Of a DNA stretch of 12,604 bases, positions 1 to 5,941 are shown in pieces (the first letter of the stretch is position 1; the number at the start of each line of letters is the position of its first letter). Position numbers and translations under genes: made by a program. The stretch is taken from NCBI GenBank assembly GCA_964637875.1, contig CAZWXK010000059.1, forward strand, positions 1 to 12,604. The letters are read 5' to 3'. The notes under the pieces were generated by a model. The model was not told the DNA's origin and did not search any database. It saw nothing but the letters and a program-made list of their open reading frames with translations. The DNA comes from UBA5972 sp964637875. GTDB lineage: Bacteria > Pseudomonadota > Alphaproteobacteria > Rhodobacterales > Rhodobacteraceae.

Positions 1-54
1 GCGTTGGTGAGGCGTGCGTTGGTGAGGCGTGCGTTGGTGAGGCGTGCGTTGGTG
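1..54. repeat. 15-bp tandem repeat, about 3.6 copies
   Basis: The unit GCGTTGGTGAGGCGT occurs three times exactly (1-15, 16-30, 31-45), followed by nine bases of a fourth copy (46-54). The array may extend left of the window. It lies about 75 bases before ligC. All copies are identical, which suggests recent expansion by slippage. One frame reads as repeated Ala-Leu-Val-Arg-Arg, but nothing shows it is translated. Confidence 0.9.
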
Positions 55-68
55 GGGGCGCTGCCCCC
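54..68. other. short GC hairpin upstream of ligC
   Basis: GGGGGC (54-59) and GCCCCC (63-68) form a six-base-pair stem with a three-base loop. It sits just 5' of the intergenic element at 89-110. From memory, this hairpin plus GTATTT-type element is a frequent combination in Rhodobacteraceae intergenic DNA, often at the 3' end of genes. Here it could be the terminator of a gene lying left of the window. There is no T tract, so an intrinsic terminator is only a possibility. Confidence 0.45.
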
Positions 69-88
69 GTCGCTGGCGCGACTCCCCC

Positions 89-114
89 GGCGTATTTGGG
101 CAAAGAAGAAGAGG
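89..114 (+). repeat. intergenic element, copy 1 (GCGTATTT...CAAAGAAGAAG)
   Basis: The core at 90-111 reads GCGTATTT, GGG, CAAAGAAGAAG. Two other copies occur in the window, at 5734-5755 (+) and 5882-5903 (-). It matches copy 3 at 20 of 22 positions and copy 2 at 20 of 22. It lies immediately before ligC, and its purine-rich tail runs into the ligC ribosome binding site (GAGGAAGGGGAAG, 111-123). I recall near-identical sequences as abundant intergenic repeats in Rhodobacteraceae; the function is unknown to me. Confidence 0.75.
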
Positions 115-127
115 AAGGGGAAGATCG

Positions 128-1072
128 ATGAAGATATGTGTGGCGGGCGCCTATGGGGCCTTTGGGCGCAAGCATCTGGAGGCGTTGGCGGCGATCGAGG
201 ATGTCGATGTCACGGCCGTCGTGGGCCCGACCCGCGACAAGATCGAGGCCCTTGCGGCCGAGCGCGGGGTGGGCTTTGCATCGGTGCGGCTGGATGATGC
301 GCTGGCGCGTGACGATGTCGATGCTGTGATCCTGGCGACGCCGACCCAGCAGCATGCGGCGCAGGCGATTGCCTGCATGGAGGCGGGCAAGCATGTGCTG
401 GTGGAGATCCCGATGGCGGATTCGCTGGCGGATTCGATCGCCGTGGTCGAAAAGCAGAAGGAAACCGGGCTGGTGGCCATGGCCGGGCAGGTGCGTCGCT
501 TCAACCCGAGCCATCAGTGGATTCACAAGCGCATCGCCGCAGGCGAGCTGAAGATCCAGCAGATGGATGTGCAGACCTATTTCTTTCGGCGCTCCAACAC
601 CAACGCCAAGGGCGAGCCGCGCAGCTGGACCGATCATCTGCTGTGGCATCATGCCTGCCACACCGTGGATCTGTTCCAGTATCAGACCGGTGAACAGGTG
701 GAACATGCCTTTGGGCTGCAGGGGCCGGTTCACCCGGATCTGGGGATCGCCATGGACATGAGCATTGGCATGAAGACCCCATCGGGGGCGATCTGCACGC
801 TGTCGCTGAGCTTCAACAATGACGGGCCGTTCGGGACGTTCTTTCGCTATATCTGTGACAAGGGCACCTATATCGCGCGTTACGATGATCTTTATGACGG
901 CTATGAACGGCCGGTGGATCTGAGCGGGGTTGCGCCCAGCAACAACGGGATCGAGCTGATCGACCGCGAATTCATCGGCGCCATTCGTGAAGGGCGTTCG
1001 CCCAACGCGGCGGTCGGCCAGGTGCTGGGGGCGATGGAGACGCTGGACCGAATCGAGCGGTCCCTGCTGTAG
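128..1072 (+). CDS. ligC: 4-carboxy-2-hydroxymuconate-6-semialdehyde dehydrogenase (Gfo/Idh/MocA family)
   Basis: A 314-aa NAD(P)-dependent oxidoreductase. LigC oxidises the cyclic hemiacetal form of 4-carboxy-2-hydroxymuconate-6-semialdehyde to 2-pyrone-4,6-dicarboxylate in protocatechuate 4,5-cleavage, in the cytoplasm. The N-terminal Rossmann fold shows G7-x-x-G10-x-x-G13. The C-terminal half carries blocks I recognise from Sphingobium LigC: QQMDVQTYFFRR (144-155), EPRSWTDHLLWHH (163-175) and the stretch ending in FFRYICDKGT. Length matches LigC (about 315 aa). The usual Gfo/Idh/MocA EKP motif is EIP here (93-95), as I recall for LigC too; H174, H175, H178 and D181 are candidate active-site residues. 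The ATG at 128 was chosen because GAGGAAGGGGAAG lies just upstream and the Rossmann strand starts at once. No other protocatechuate gene is visible; partners may lie to the left. Assignment is from remembered similarity, not a search. Confidence 0.85.
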   Translation: MKICVAGAYGAFGRKHLEALAAIEDVDVTAVVGPTRDKIEALAAERGVGFASVRLDDALARDDVDAVILATPTQQHAAQAIACMEAGKHVLVEIPMADSLADSIAVVEKQKETGLVAMAGQVRRFNPSHQWIHKRIAAGELKIQQMDVQTYFFRRSNTNAKGEPRSWTDHLLWHHACHTVDLFQYQTGEQVEHAFGLQGPVHPDLGIAMDMSIGMKTPSGAICTLSLSFNNDGPFGTFFRYICDKGTYIARYDDLYDGYERPVDLSGVAPSNNGIELIDREFIGAIREGRSPNAAVGQVLGAMETLDRIERSLL

Positions 1073-1087
1073 GTGGGCGGCGTGGTG

Positions 1088-1119
1088 CGCCCCTCCCGCG
1101 ATTGCGGAAGGGGCGGTTT
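1088..1119 (+). terminator. hairpin terminator between convergent ligC and fadJ
   Basis: Arms 1088-1099 and 1104-1115 form a 12-position stem with a single C-A mismatch (1095/1108) and a GATT loop. GGTTTC follows on the + strand, giving a short T run for ligC. The stem starts 15 bases after the ligC stop and ends 12 bases before the fadJ stop, so it may serve both directions. The minus side lacks a T tract. Confidence 0.7.
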
Positions 1120-1127
1120 CGTCCGGT

Positions 1128-3335
1128 TCAGGCGGCTTTTTCCGCGCCCGGGGCAAAGCGGCCATAGAAGCTGTCGCCCTTGTCGGCCAGATCACGCAGC
1201 AGGGCCGGCGGGTTGAAGCGTTCGCCATAGGTTTCGGCCAGGCGTTCGCAGGTCTTGACCGCCTGTTCGGCGCCCAGCAGATCGAGCCACGAGAACGGCC
1301 CCCCCGACCAGGGCGCAAAGCCCCAGCCCAGGATCGCGCCGACATCGCCTTCGCGGATGTCCATCAGAACGTTTTCTTCCAGCGCGCGAACGGCTTCCAG
1401 TGCCTGCACCAGCGCAAGGCGCAGTTTCACGTCTTCGACAGGGGGCTGTTCGGCCAGCGGAGGCCAGTTCTCGCGCAGGCCCGGCCACAGGCGCGTGCGC
1501 TTGCCCTTGTCGTCATATTCGTAGAAACCCGCATTTGCCTTGCGGCCCAGGCGGCCCTCCTCGAACAGCTTGAACAGCACCTCGTCGGCATCCGCCGCCG
1601 GATAGGCGTCGCCCATGGCCGCCCTGGTCGCCTTGGCGATCTTGACGCCCAGGTCGATCGAGGTTTCGTCGGTCAGCTGCAACGGGCCGACCGGCATGCC
1701 GAATTGCTGGGCGGCATGTTCGATCAGCGCGGGCTCGACGCCTTCGCGGATCATGCGCACGCCCTCGTTGATATAGGGGATGATGCAGCGGTTGGCGTAG
1801 AAGAAGCGCGCATCATTGACCACGATCGGCGTCTTGCGGATCTGGCGCACGAAATCGAGCGCCTTGGCCACGGCCCGGTCGCCGGTTTCCTTGCCCTTGA
1901 TGATCTCGACCAGGTTCATCTTGTGCACCGGGCTGAAGAAGTGGATGCCGATGAACTGATCGGGCCGCGCGCTGGCCTTGGCCAGCTCGGTGATCGGCAG
2001 GGTCGAGGTGTTGGAGGCATAGATGCAGCTTTCGGGGATCACGGCCTCGGCCTTTTTGGTGACCTCGGCCTTGACGGCGGGATCCTCGAACACGGCCTCG
2101 ATGATCAGATCGGCGCCTTCAAGGGCGGCGTAATCGGTGGTCGCGTTGATGCGCGCCAGCACCTGTTCCTTTTTCTCGGGCGTGACCTTCTTGCGCTTGA
2201 TGCCACCATCGAGGATGCCCTCGGCATGGGCCTTGCCGCGATCGGCGGCCTCCTGGGTGGCGTCGATCAGGGTGACGTCGATGCCGGCAAGGGCCGCGAC
2301 ATAGGCAATGCCCGCCCCCATCATGCCGGCCCCCAGAACGCCCAGCTTTTGCACGCGCTGGTCGTCAACACCCTTGGGCCGCACAGCGCCCTTTTCAAGC
2401 GCCTGCTTGTTGAGAAACAGCGAGCGGATCATGCTTGATGTCGAAGGCGTCAGCAGCACCCTGGTGAACCAGCGGGCCTCGACCTTCAGCGCGGTGTCAA
2501 AGGGCACGATGGCGCCTTCATAGATGGCGGCAAGCAAGGCGCGGGCGGCCGGGTAGACGCCCTGTGTCTTGCCGTGGATCATCACGTTTGCGCCGACGAA
2601 CATCTGAAAGCCTGCCGGATGGTAGGGCGCGCCGCCGGGGAACTTGTAGCCCTTCTGATCCCAGGGTTTGACAAGATCGGCGTCCTTTGCGCCCATGATC
2701 CACTCTTTTGCGGCGTCGATCAGCTGCTCGGCGGGCACCACGTCGTCGATCAGGCCGATGGATTTCATCCTGGCGGGCGGTTGCATCCGGCCCTCCATCA
2801 GGACGGGCGCGGCGGCCATCAGGCCGATCTTGCGGGGCACGCGGGTGGCGCCACCGCCGCCGGGGAACAGGCCGACCAGGATTTCCGGCAGGCCCAGCCT
2901 GGCCCTGGGGTTGTCGGCCACGATGATGCGGTGACAGGCCAGCGGCAGTTCAAAGCCGATACCGGCGGCGGTGCCGGGGAGGGCCGCGACGATGGGCTTG
3001 CCGCCCTTTTTCGTTTTCGGGTCCATGCCGGCAAGCTCGATCCGGCGCAGGATGGCATGCATCTCCATCAGGCCGTCAAAGATGCCCCGGGCCGGGTCGT
3101 CGCCTGCCTCGTCACGCAGGCGGGCCAGCACGTTCAGGTCCATGCCGCCGGCGAAATCCTTTTTGCCCGAGGTGATGATGACCCCCTTGACGCCGTCATC
3201 GGCCAGTGCGGCCTGGATGTGGGAATCCAGCTCGCGCATGCCGTCGAAGGTCATGACGTTCATGCTCTTGCCGGGCATGTCCCAGGTGATGATGGCGATG
3301 CCGTCATCGCCCGTTTCATAGTGAAAATCAGCCAT
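1128..3335 (-). CDS. fadJ: 3-hydroxyacyl-CoA dehydrogenase / enoyl-CoA hydratase, trifunctional-type alpha subunit
   Basis: A 735-aa fusion that performs hydration and NAD-dependent oxidation in beta-oxidation and hands 3-ketoacyl-CoA to the thiolase. The N-terminal crotonase domain (about 1-200) has both expected catalytic glutamates, E129 in GIGFEL and E151 in GLPE, plus the FAGGMDL block at 61-67. The dehydrogenase domain begins with the dinucleotide motif G335-A-G337-M-M-G340. It carries S441-N442, and the catalytic pair H465 (HFFSPV) and E477. The C-terminal halves include GRLGRKANAGFYEY (594-607). FadB/FadJ proteins are usually about 700-730 aa, so it is full length. The linker VVNDARFFYANR (505-516) departs from the more common VVND-x-x-G form. 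The ATG at 3335 is preceded by AGGGAAAG. It is the last gene of the leftward block, 13 bases after the cupin. fadB is an equally fair name. Confidence 0.93.
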   Translation of the reverse strand: MADFHYETGDDGIAIITWDMPGKSMNVMTFDGMRELDSHIQAALADDGVKGVIITSGKKDFAGGMDLNVLARLRDEAGDDPARGIFDGLMEMHAILRRIELAGMDPKTKKGGKPIVAALPGTAAGIGFELPLACHRIIVADNPRARLGLPEILVGLFPGGGGATRVPRKIGLMAAAPVLMEGRMQPPARMKSIGLIDDVVPAEQLIDAAKEWIMGAKDADLVKPWDQKGYKFPGGAPYHPAGFQMFVGANVMIHGKTQGVYPAARALLAAIYEGAIVPFDTALKVEARWFTRVLLTPSTSSMIRSLFLNKQALEKGAVRPKGVDDQRVQKLGVLGAGMMGAGIAYVAALAGIDVTLIDATQEAADRGKAHAEGILDGGIKRKKVTPEKKEQVLARINATTDYAALEGADLIIEAVFEDPAVKAEVTKKAEAVIPESCIYASNTSTLPITELAKASARPDQFIGIHFFSPVHKMNLVEIIKGKETGDRAVAKALDFVRQIRKTPIVVNDARFFYANRCIIPYINEGVRMIREGVEPALIEHAAQQFGMPVGPLQLTDETSIDLGVKIAKATRAAMGDAYPAADADEVLFKLFEEGRLGRKANAGFYEYDDKGKRTRLWPGLRENWPPLAEQPPVEDVKLRLALVQALEAVRALEENVLMDIREGDVGAILGWGFAPWSGGPFSWLDLLGAEQAVKTCERLAETYGERFNPPALLRDLADKGDSFYGRFAPGAEKAA

Positions 3336-3348
3336 TGTTCTTTCCCTT

Positions 3349-3816
3349 TCAGGGTTGATCGAATTCTGTTCCGTCCTTGCGGGTAAAGCGGAATTTTCCA
3401 TCCCGTTTTTCCACCGCAAGATCGTCATCCGGGTAGTGGGCGCGCTCGGTGTCGGCGCGCGTGCCGATCTCGAGATAGGTCGCGGGCACATCCGCCCGGT
3501 TCACCAGGTGGTGGCCATTGTTGACGCCTGCCTTGAAGGTCGCCGCGTCACCCGCCCGCAATACGGTTTCAAGGCCTTCCTCGACCAGCACCAGCGCGCC
3601 AGACAGGACATAGACGAACTCGTCCTCGACCTCGTGCCAGTGGCGCAACGCCGACATGGCGCCGGGTTCCAGACGGGTGAGGTTGACGCCGAACTGCGTC
3701 AGCCCGCCGGCGTCCCCGAGCCGCTTTTTGGCCCGCCCGCCAACGCGTTCCGAAAACGGGGCCGGATAGCCCGAGCCCGTCTTCCATTCCAGCGCGTCGA
3801 TATCGAGTTTCGGCAT
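3349..3816 (-). CDS. small single-domain cupin protein
   Basis: A 155-aa cytoplasmic cupin. Cupin motif 1 runs from G52 through H59-x-H61 and E66 to G73; motif 2 runs from G89 through H102/H103 to N106, with Lys at the position usually held by Pro. H59, H61, E66 and one of H102/H103 would be the metal ligands. It resembles the uncharacterised cupin group I remember as COG3837, in which the substrate is unknown. The gene starts five bases after the thiolase stop (3822) with only a weak GAGCGGG upstream, so translation is probably coupled. It lies between fadA and fadJ, two genes that are usually adjacent. Binding or modifying a CoA-derived or small carboxylate compound is possible, but no reaction can be assigned from the sequence. 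Confidence 0.88.
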   Translation of the reverse strand: MPKLDIDALEWKTGSGYPAPFSERVGGRAKKRLGDAGGLTQFGVNLTRLEPGAMSALRHWHEVEDEFVYVLSGALVLVEEGLETVLRAGDAATFKAGVNNGHHLVNRADVPATYLEIGTRADTERAHYPDDDLAVEKRDGKFRFTRKDGTEFDQP

Positions 3817-3821
3817 CGGGT

Positions 3822-5033
3822 TCAGACCCGCTCGATGATGGTGGCAACCCCCATGCCCGAGCCGATGCACAGCGTGGCAAGGCCGACTTCCTTGTCCTGG
3901 CGCTCCAATTCGTCAAGCAGGGTGCCCAGGATCACCGCGCCGGTTGCGCCCAGCGGATGGCCCATGGCGATGGCGCCGCCATTGACGTTGACCTTGTCCA
4001 TGTCGGCATCGAAATGCTGCTGAAAGCGCAGCACGACGGCGGCGAAGGCTTCGTTCACCTCGAACAGGTCGATATCGGCGAATTCCATGCCGGCCTCTCT
4101 CAGCGCCTTTTCGGTGACCGAAACCGGGCCGGTCAGCATGATGGTGGGGTCTGTGCCGATCTTGGTCATGCGGCGGAAACGCGCCCGCGGCTTGAGGCCA
4201 TAGCGTTCGCCGAATTCCTTGTTGCCAACCAGTACGGCCGAGGCACCGTCGGCGATGCCCGACGAGTTGCCCGCATGATGCACATGGTTGATGGTTTCAA
4301 GTTCGGGGTATTTCAGCAGGGCAACCGCGTCGAAACCGGGCATGTTTTCGCCCATATCCTTGAAGCTGGGCTTGAGGGCGCCAAGGCTCTGCATGTCGGT
4401 GCTTTCGCGGATCATCTCGTCATGGTCGAGGATGGTCAGCCCGTTCTGATCGCGCACGGCAAAGACGGATTTGGCGAACCGGCCCTCTTTCTGGGCACGG
4501 GCGGCGCGTTTCTGGCTTTCGACGGCCAGCGCATCGCATTCATCGCGGGAAAAACCGTATTTGGTGGCGATGATGTCGGCCGAAATGCCCTGCGGCACGA
4601 AATAGGTCTTCATGGCCAGCGTCGGGTCGGCGGCAATGGCGCCACCGTCGCTGCCCATGGGCACGCGGCTCATGCTTTCGATGCCGCCGGCGATATAGGC
4701 GTCACCCATGCCACCCATTACCTGACCTGCGGCCATGTTGACCGATTCCAGCGCCGAGGCGCAGAAACGGTTGACGGAAACGCCGGGGATGGATTCATCG
4801 AGATCCGAATACAGCACCGCCGAACGCGCAAGGCAGGCGCCCTGTTCGCCGACCTGGGTCACGTTGCCAAGGATCACGTCCTCGACGGCATGGCCATCCA
4901 GATTGTTGCGGCTCTTGATCTCGTTCAGCGTCAGCGCGGCCAGACGGACAGCGGGCACTTCGTGCAGGCTGCCGTCCTTCTTGCCCTTGCCGCGCGGGGT
5001 GCGGACGGCGTCATAGATATAGGCTTCGGTCAT
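3822..5033 (-). CDS. fadA: acetyl-CoA C-acyltransferase (3-ketoacyl-CoA thiolase)
   Basis: A 403-aa thiolase that cleaves 3-ketoacyl-CoA with CoA to acetyl-CoA and a shortened acyl-CoA. The nucleophile is C91 in NRFCASALESVN, the NEAF block is 327-330, H359 lies in GHPLGATG and the second catalytic cysteine is C389 in LCIGSGMG. All required residues are present and length is typical (about 390-405 aa). The start at 5033 follows AGAGGAAG. It begins 16 bases after the GST stop and ends five bases before the cupin, so all three are one transcript. With FadJ two genes downstream it would form the usual alpha/beta complex. Broad-range degradative thiolase is favoured over a biosynthetic acetoacetyl-CoA thiolase because of the neighbours. 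Confidence 0.93.
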   Translation of the reverse strand: MTEAYIYDAVRTPRGKGKKDGSLHEVPAVRLAALTLNEIKSRNNLDGHAVEDVILGNVTQVGEQGACLARSAVLYSDLDESIPGVSVNRFCASALESVNMAAGQVMGGMGDAYIAGGIESMSRVPMGSDGGAIAADPTLAMKTYFVPQGISADIIATKYGFSRDECDALAVESQKRAARAQKEGRFAKSVFAVRDQNGLTILDHDEMIRESTDMQSLGALKPSFKDMGENMPGFDAVALLKYPELETINHVHHAGNSSGIADGASAVLVGNKEFGERYGLKPRARFRRMTKIGTDPTIMLTGPVSVTEKALREAGMEFADIDLFEVNEAFAAVVLRFQQHFDADMDKVNVNGGAIAMGHPLGATGAVILGTLLDELERQDKEVGLATLCIGSGMGVATIIERV

Positions 5034-5049
5034 GTCATCTTCCTCTTTC

Positions 5050-5688
5050 TCAGGCCCGGTCGGCTGGCGATCCGGGCATCAGGTCATAGGGGTGTTTCCA
5101 GTTTGGCTGGGCCTTGATGCGGTCCAGCCAGGCGTCGATATTGGGCCATTGGGTGCGATCGAAACCAAAGGGTTCCGGGTAATAGAGATATCCGCAGCAG
5201 GAAATGTCGGCATTGCTGATGCTGTCGCCGACCAGCCAGTCGTGCCCTTCAAGCGCGCGGTTCAAGGTATCATAGGCCCCCTTGAGGCGGCCCTGCATGA
5301 ATTTGATGACCTCTTGCGGACGCTTTTCCTCGGGCAGGAAATTGGCCAGAAAGCGGGTCATGCCGGCAGCGGATGACAGCTTGTGATTGTCCCACAGCAC
5401 CCAGCGCAGGATTTCGCGGCGCTCGCGGCTGTCGCGGCCCTGGAACCTGCCGGAAAGCTCGGACACATAATCCTGGATGGCGCCTGACTGGGTCAGCCGG
5501 TAGTCGCCATCGATCATCACCGGGGCTTCGCCCATCTCGTTGATGTTCCGGCGATATTCGGGCGTGCGCGTCTCGCCGTTGAAGAAATCCACATAGACAG
5601 GCTCCCAGTCCAGCCCGGCCAGCTGCATCGCCAGCGCCGCCTTGTAGGAATTGCCGCTTTCGCCAAAACAGTAGAGCTTGATCGTCAT
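5050..5688 (-). CDS. glutathione S-transferase family protein
   Basis: A 212-aa protein with an N-terminal thioredoxin-like domain (about 3-80) and an all-helical C-terminal domain. The first strand-helix turn reads KLYCFGESGNSYKAAL (4-19), with S11 or S14 as a likely glutathione-activating residue. The cis-proline is P56 in GEAPV, and Q67-S68-G69-A70-I71 matches the glutathione gamma-glutamyl binding motif. The C-terminal half has the GDSISNADI block seen in GSTs. The ATG at 5688 has a strong GGGAGG six bases away. It is 16 bases upstream of the thiolase, so it is co-transcribed with beta-oxidation genes. It may detoxify a reactive unsaturated acyl-CoA, aldehyde or epoxide formed from the operon's substrate; that role is inferred from position only. 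Confidence 0.9.
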   Translation of the reverse strand: MTIKLYCFGESGNSYKAALAMQLAGLDWEPVYVDFFNGETRTPEYRRNINEMGEAPVMIDGDYRLTQSGAIQDYVSELSGRFQGRDSRERREILRWVLWDNHKLSSAAGMTRFLANFLPEEKRPQEVIKFMQGRLKGAYDTLNRALEGHDWLVGDSISNADISCCGYLYYPEPFGFDRTQWPNIDAWLDRIKAQPNWKHPYDLMPGSPADRA

Positions 5689-5733
5689 GTCGTGCCTCCC
5701 GTTGATGTCGTGTATGCGGTCACCAGTGCACAT

Positions 5734-5763
5734 GCGTATTTTTGCAAAGAAGAAGCGCAAGGG
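5734..5763 (+). repeat. intergenic element, copy 2
   Basis: The core 5734-5755 reads GCGTATTT, TTG, CAAAGAAGAAG. It is in the leader of the GST gene but points opposite to that gene. It is the inverted partner of copy 3 (5882-5903): 18 of 22 positions would pair if both arms were on one strand. Confidence 0.7.
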
Positions 5764-5774
5764 TTTGTTAACCG

Positions 5775-5812
5775 TCGCCAGCCTATCCTGTCGCCACGGT
5801 ACAGGCTGGCGA
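5775..5812. other. hairpin inside the 5734-5903 inverted structure
   Basis: TCGCCAGCCT (5775-5784) and AGGCTGGCGA (5803-5812) form a perfect ten-base-pair stem with an 18-base loop. A competing short stem CCTGT (5787-5791) with ACAGG (5801-5805) shares the right arm. No T tract follows on the minus strand, so an intrinsic terminator is not obvious. It lies in the probable GST leader. Confidence 0.6.
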
Positions 5813-5836
5813 GCCGATGACCGTCAAAGGAGAAGC

Positions 5837-5875
5837 CGCCCCTGTCGTCGCGCCGCGTGCCCTTCGGCAGGGGCG
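5837..5875. other. GC-rich hairpin downstream of the LCAD-type gene
   Basis: CGCCCCTGTCG (5837-5847) and CGGCAGGGGCG (5865-5875) form an 11-position stem with one G-T wobble and a 17-base loop. It lies about 65 bases after the acyl-CoA dehydrogenase stop at 5942 on the minus strand. It could attenuate or stabilise the 3' end of that transcript; no T run follows on that strand. Confidence 0.55.
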
Positions 5876-5881
5876 CATCTG

Positions 5882-5903
5882 TTTCTTCTTTGTCCAAATA
5901 CGC
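5882..5903 (-). repeat. intergenic element, copy 3
   Basis: Read on the minus strand it is GCGTATTT, GGA, CAAAGAAGAAA. It lies about 40 bases after the acyl-CoA dehydrogenase stop, in the same orientation as that gene, which is the 3'-end placement I remember for this element. CGCCTCCGGCGGGC immediately precedes it on the same strand. Confidence 0.75.
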
Positions 5904-5941
5904 CCGCCGGAGGCGTCCCGCAATGTCAGCCAGCGCGCCGG

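Noticed and set aside
3..131. Open frame from the left edge ending with a TGA that overlaps the ligC ATG
   Set aside because: It only translates the tandem repeat and the intergenic element (Val-Gly-Glu-Ala-Cys repeats), so it is not convincing as the end of an upstream gene.
987..2438. Long + strand open frame of 483 codons
   Set aside because: It is antisense to fadJ, which has all catalytic residues; the composition is that of a GC-rich shadow frame and no family is recognisable.
3349..3816. Cupin as a DMSP lyase (DddQ/L/W/K type), suggested by the DmdC-like neighbour
   Set aside because: The cupin motifs are generic, I see no lyase-specific signature, and no other DMSP gene is in the window.
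3957..5117. 386-codon + strand open frame
   Set aside because: Antisense to the thiolase and the end of the GST; both real genes have complete motifs.
5734..5903. Insertion sequence
   Set aside because: At 170 bp there is no room for a transposase and no flanking direct repeat is evident; only a MITE-like or RNA-structure reading remains.
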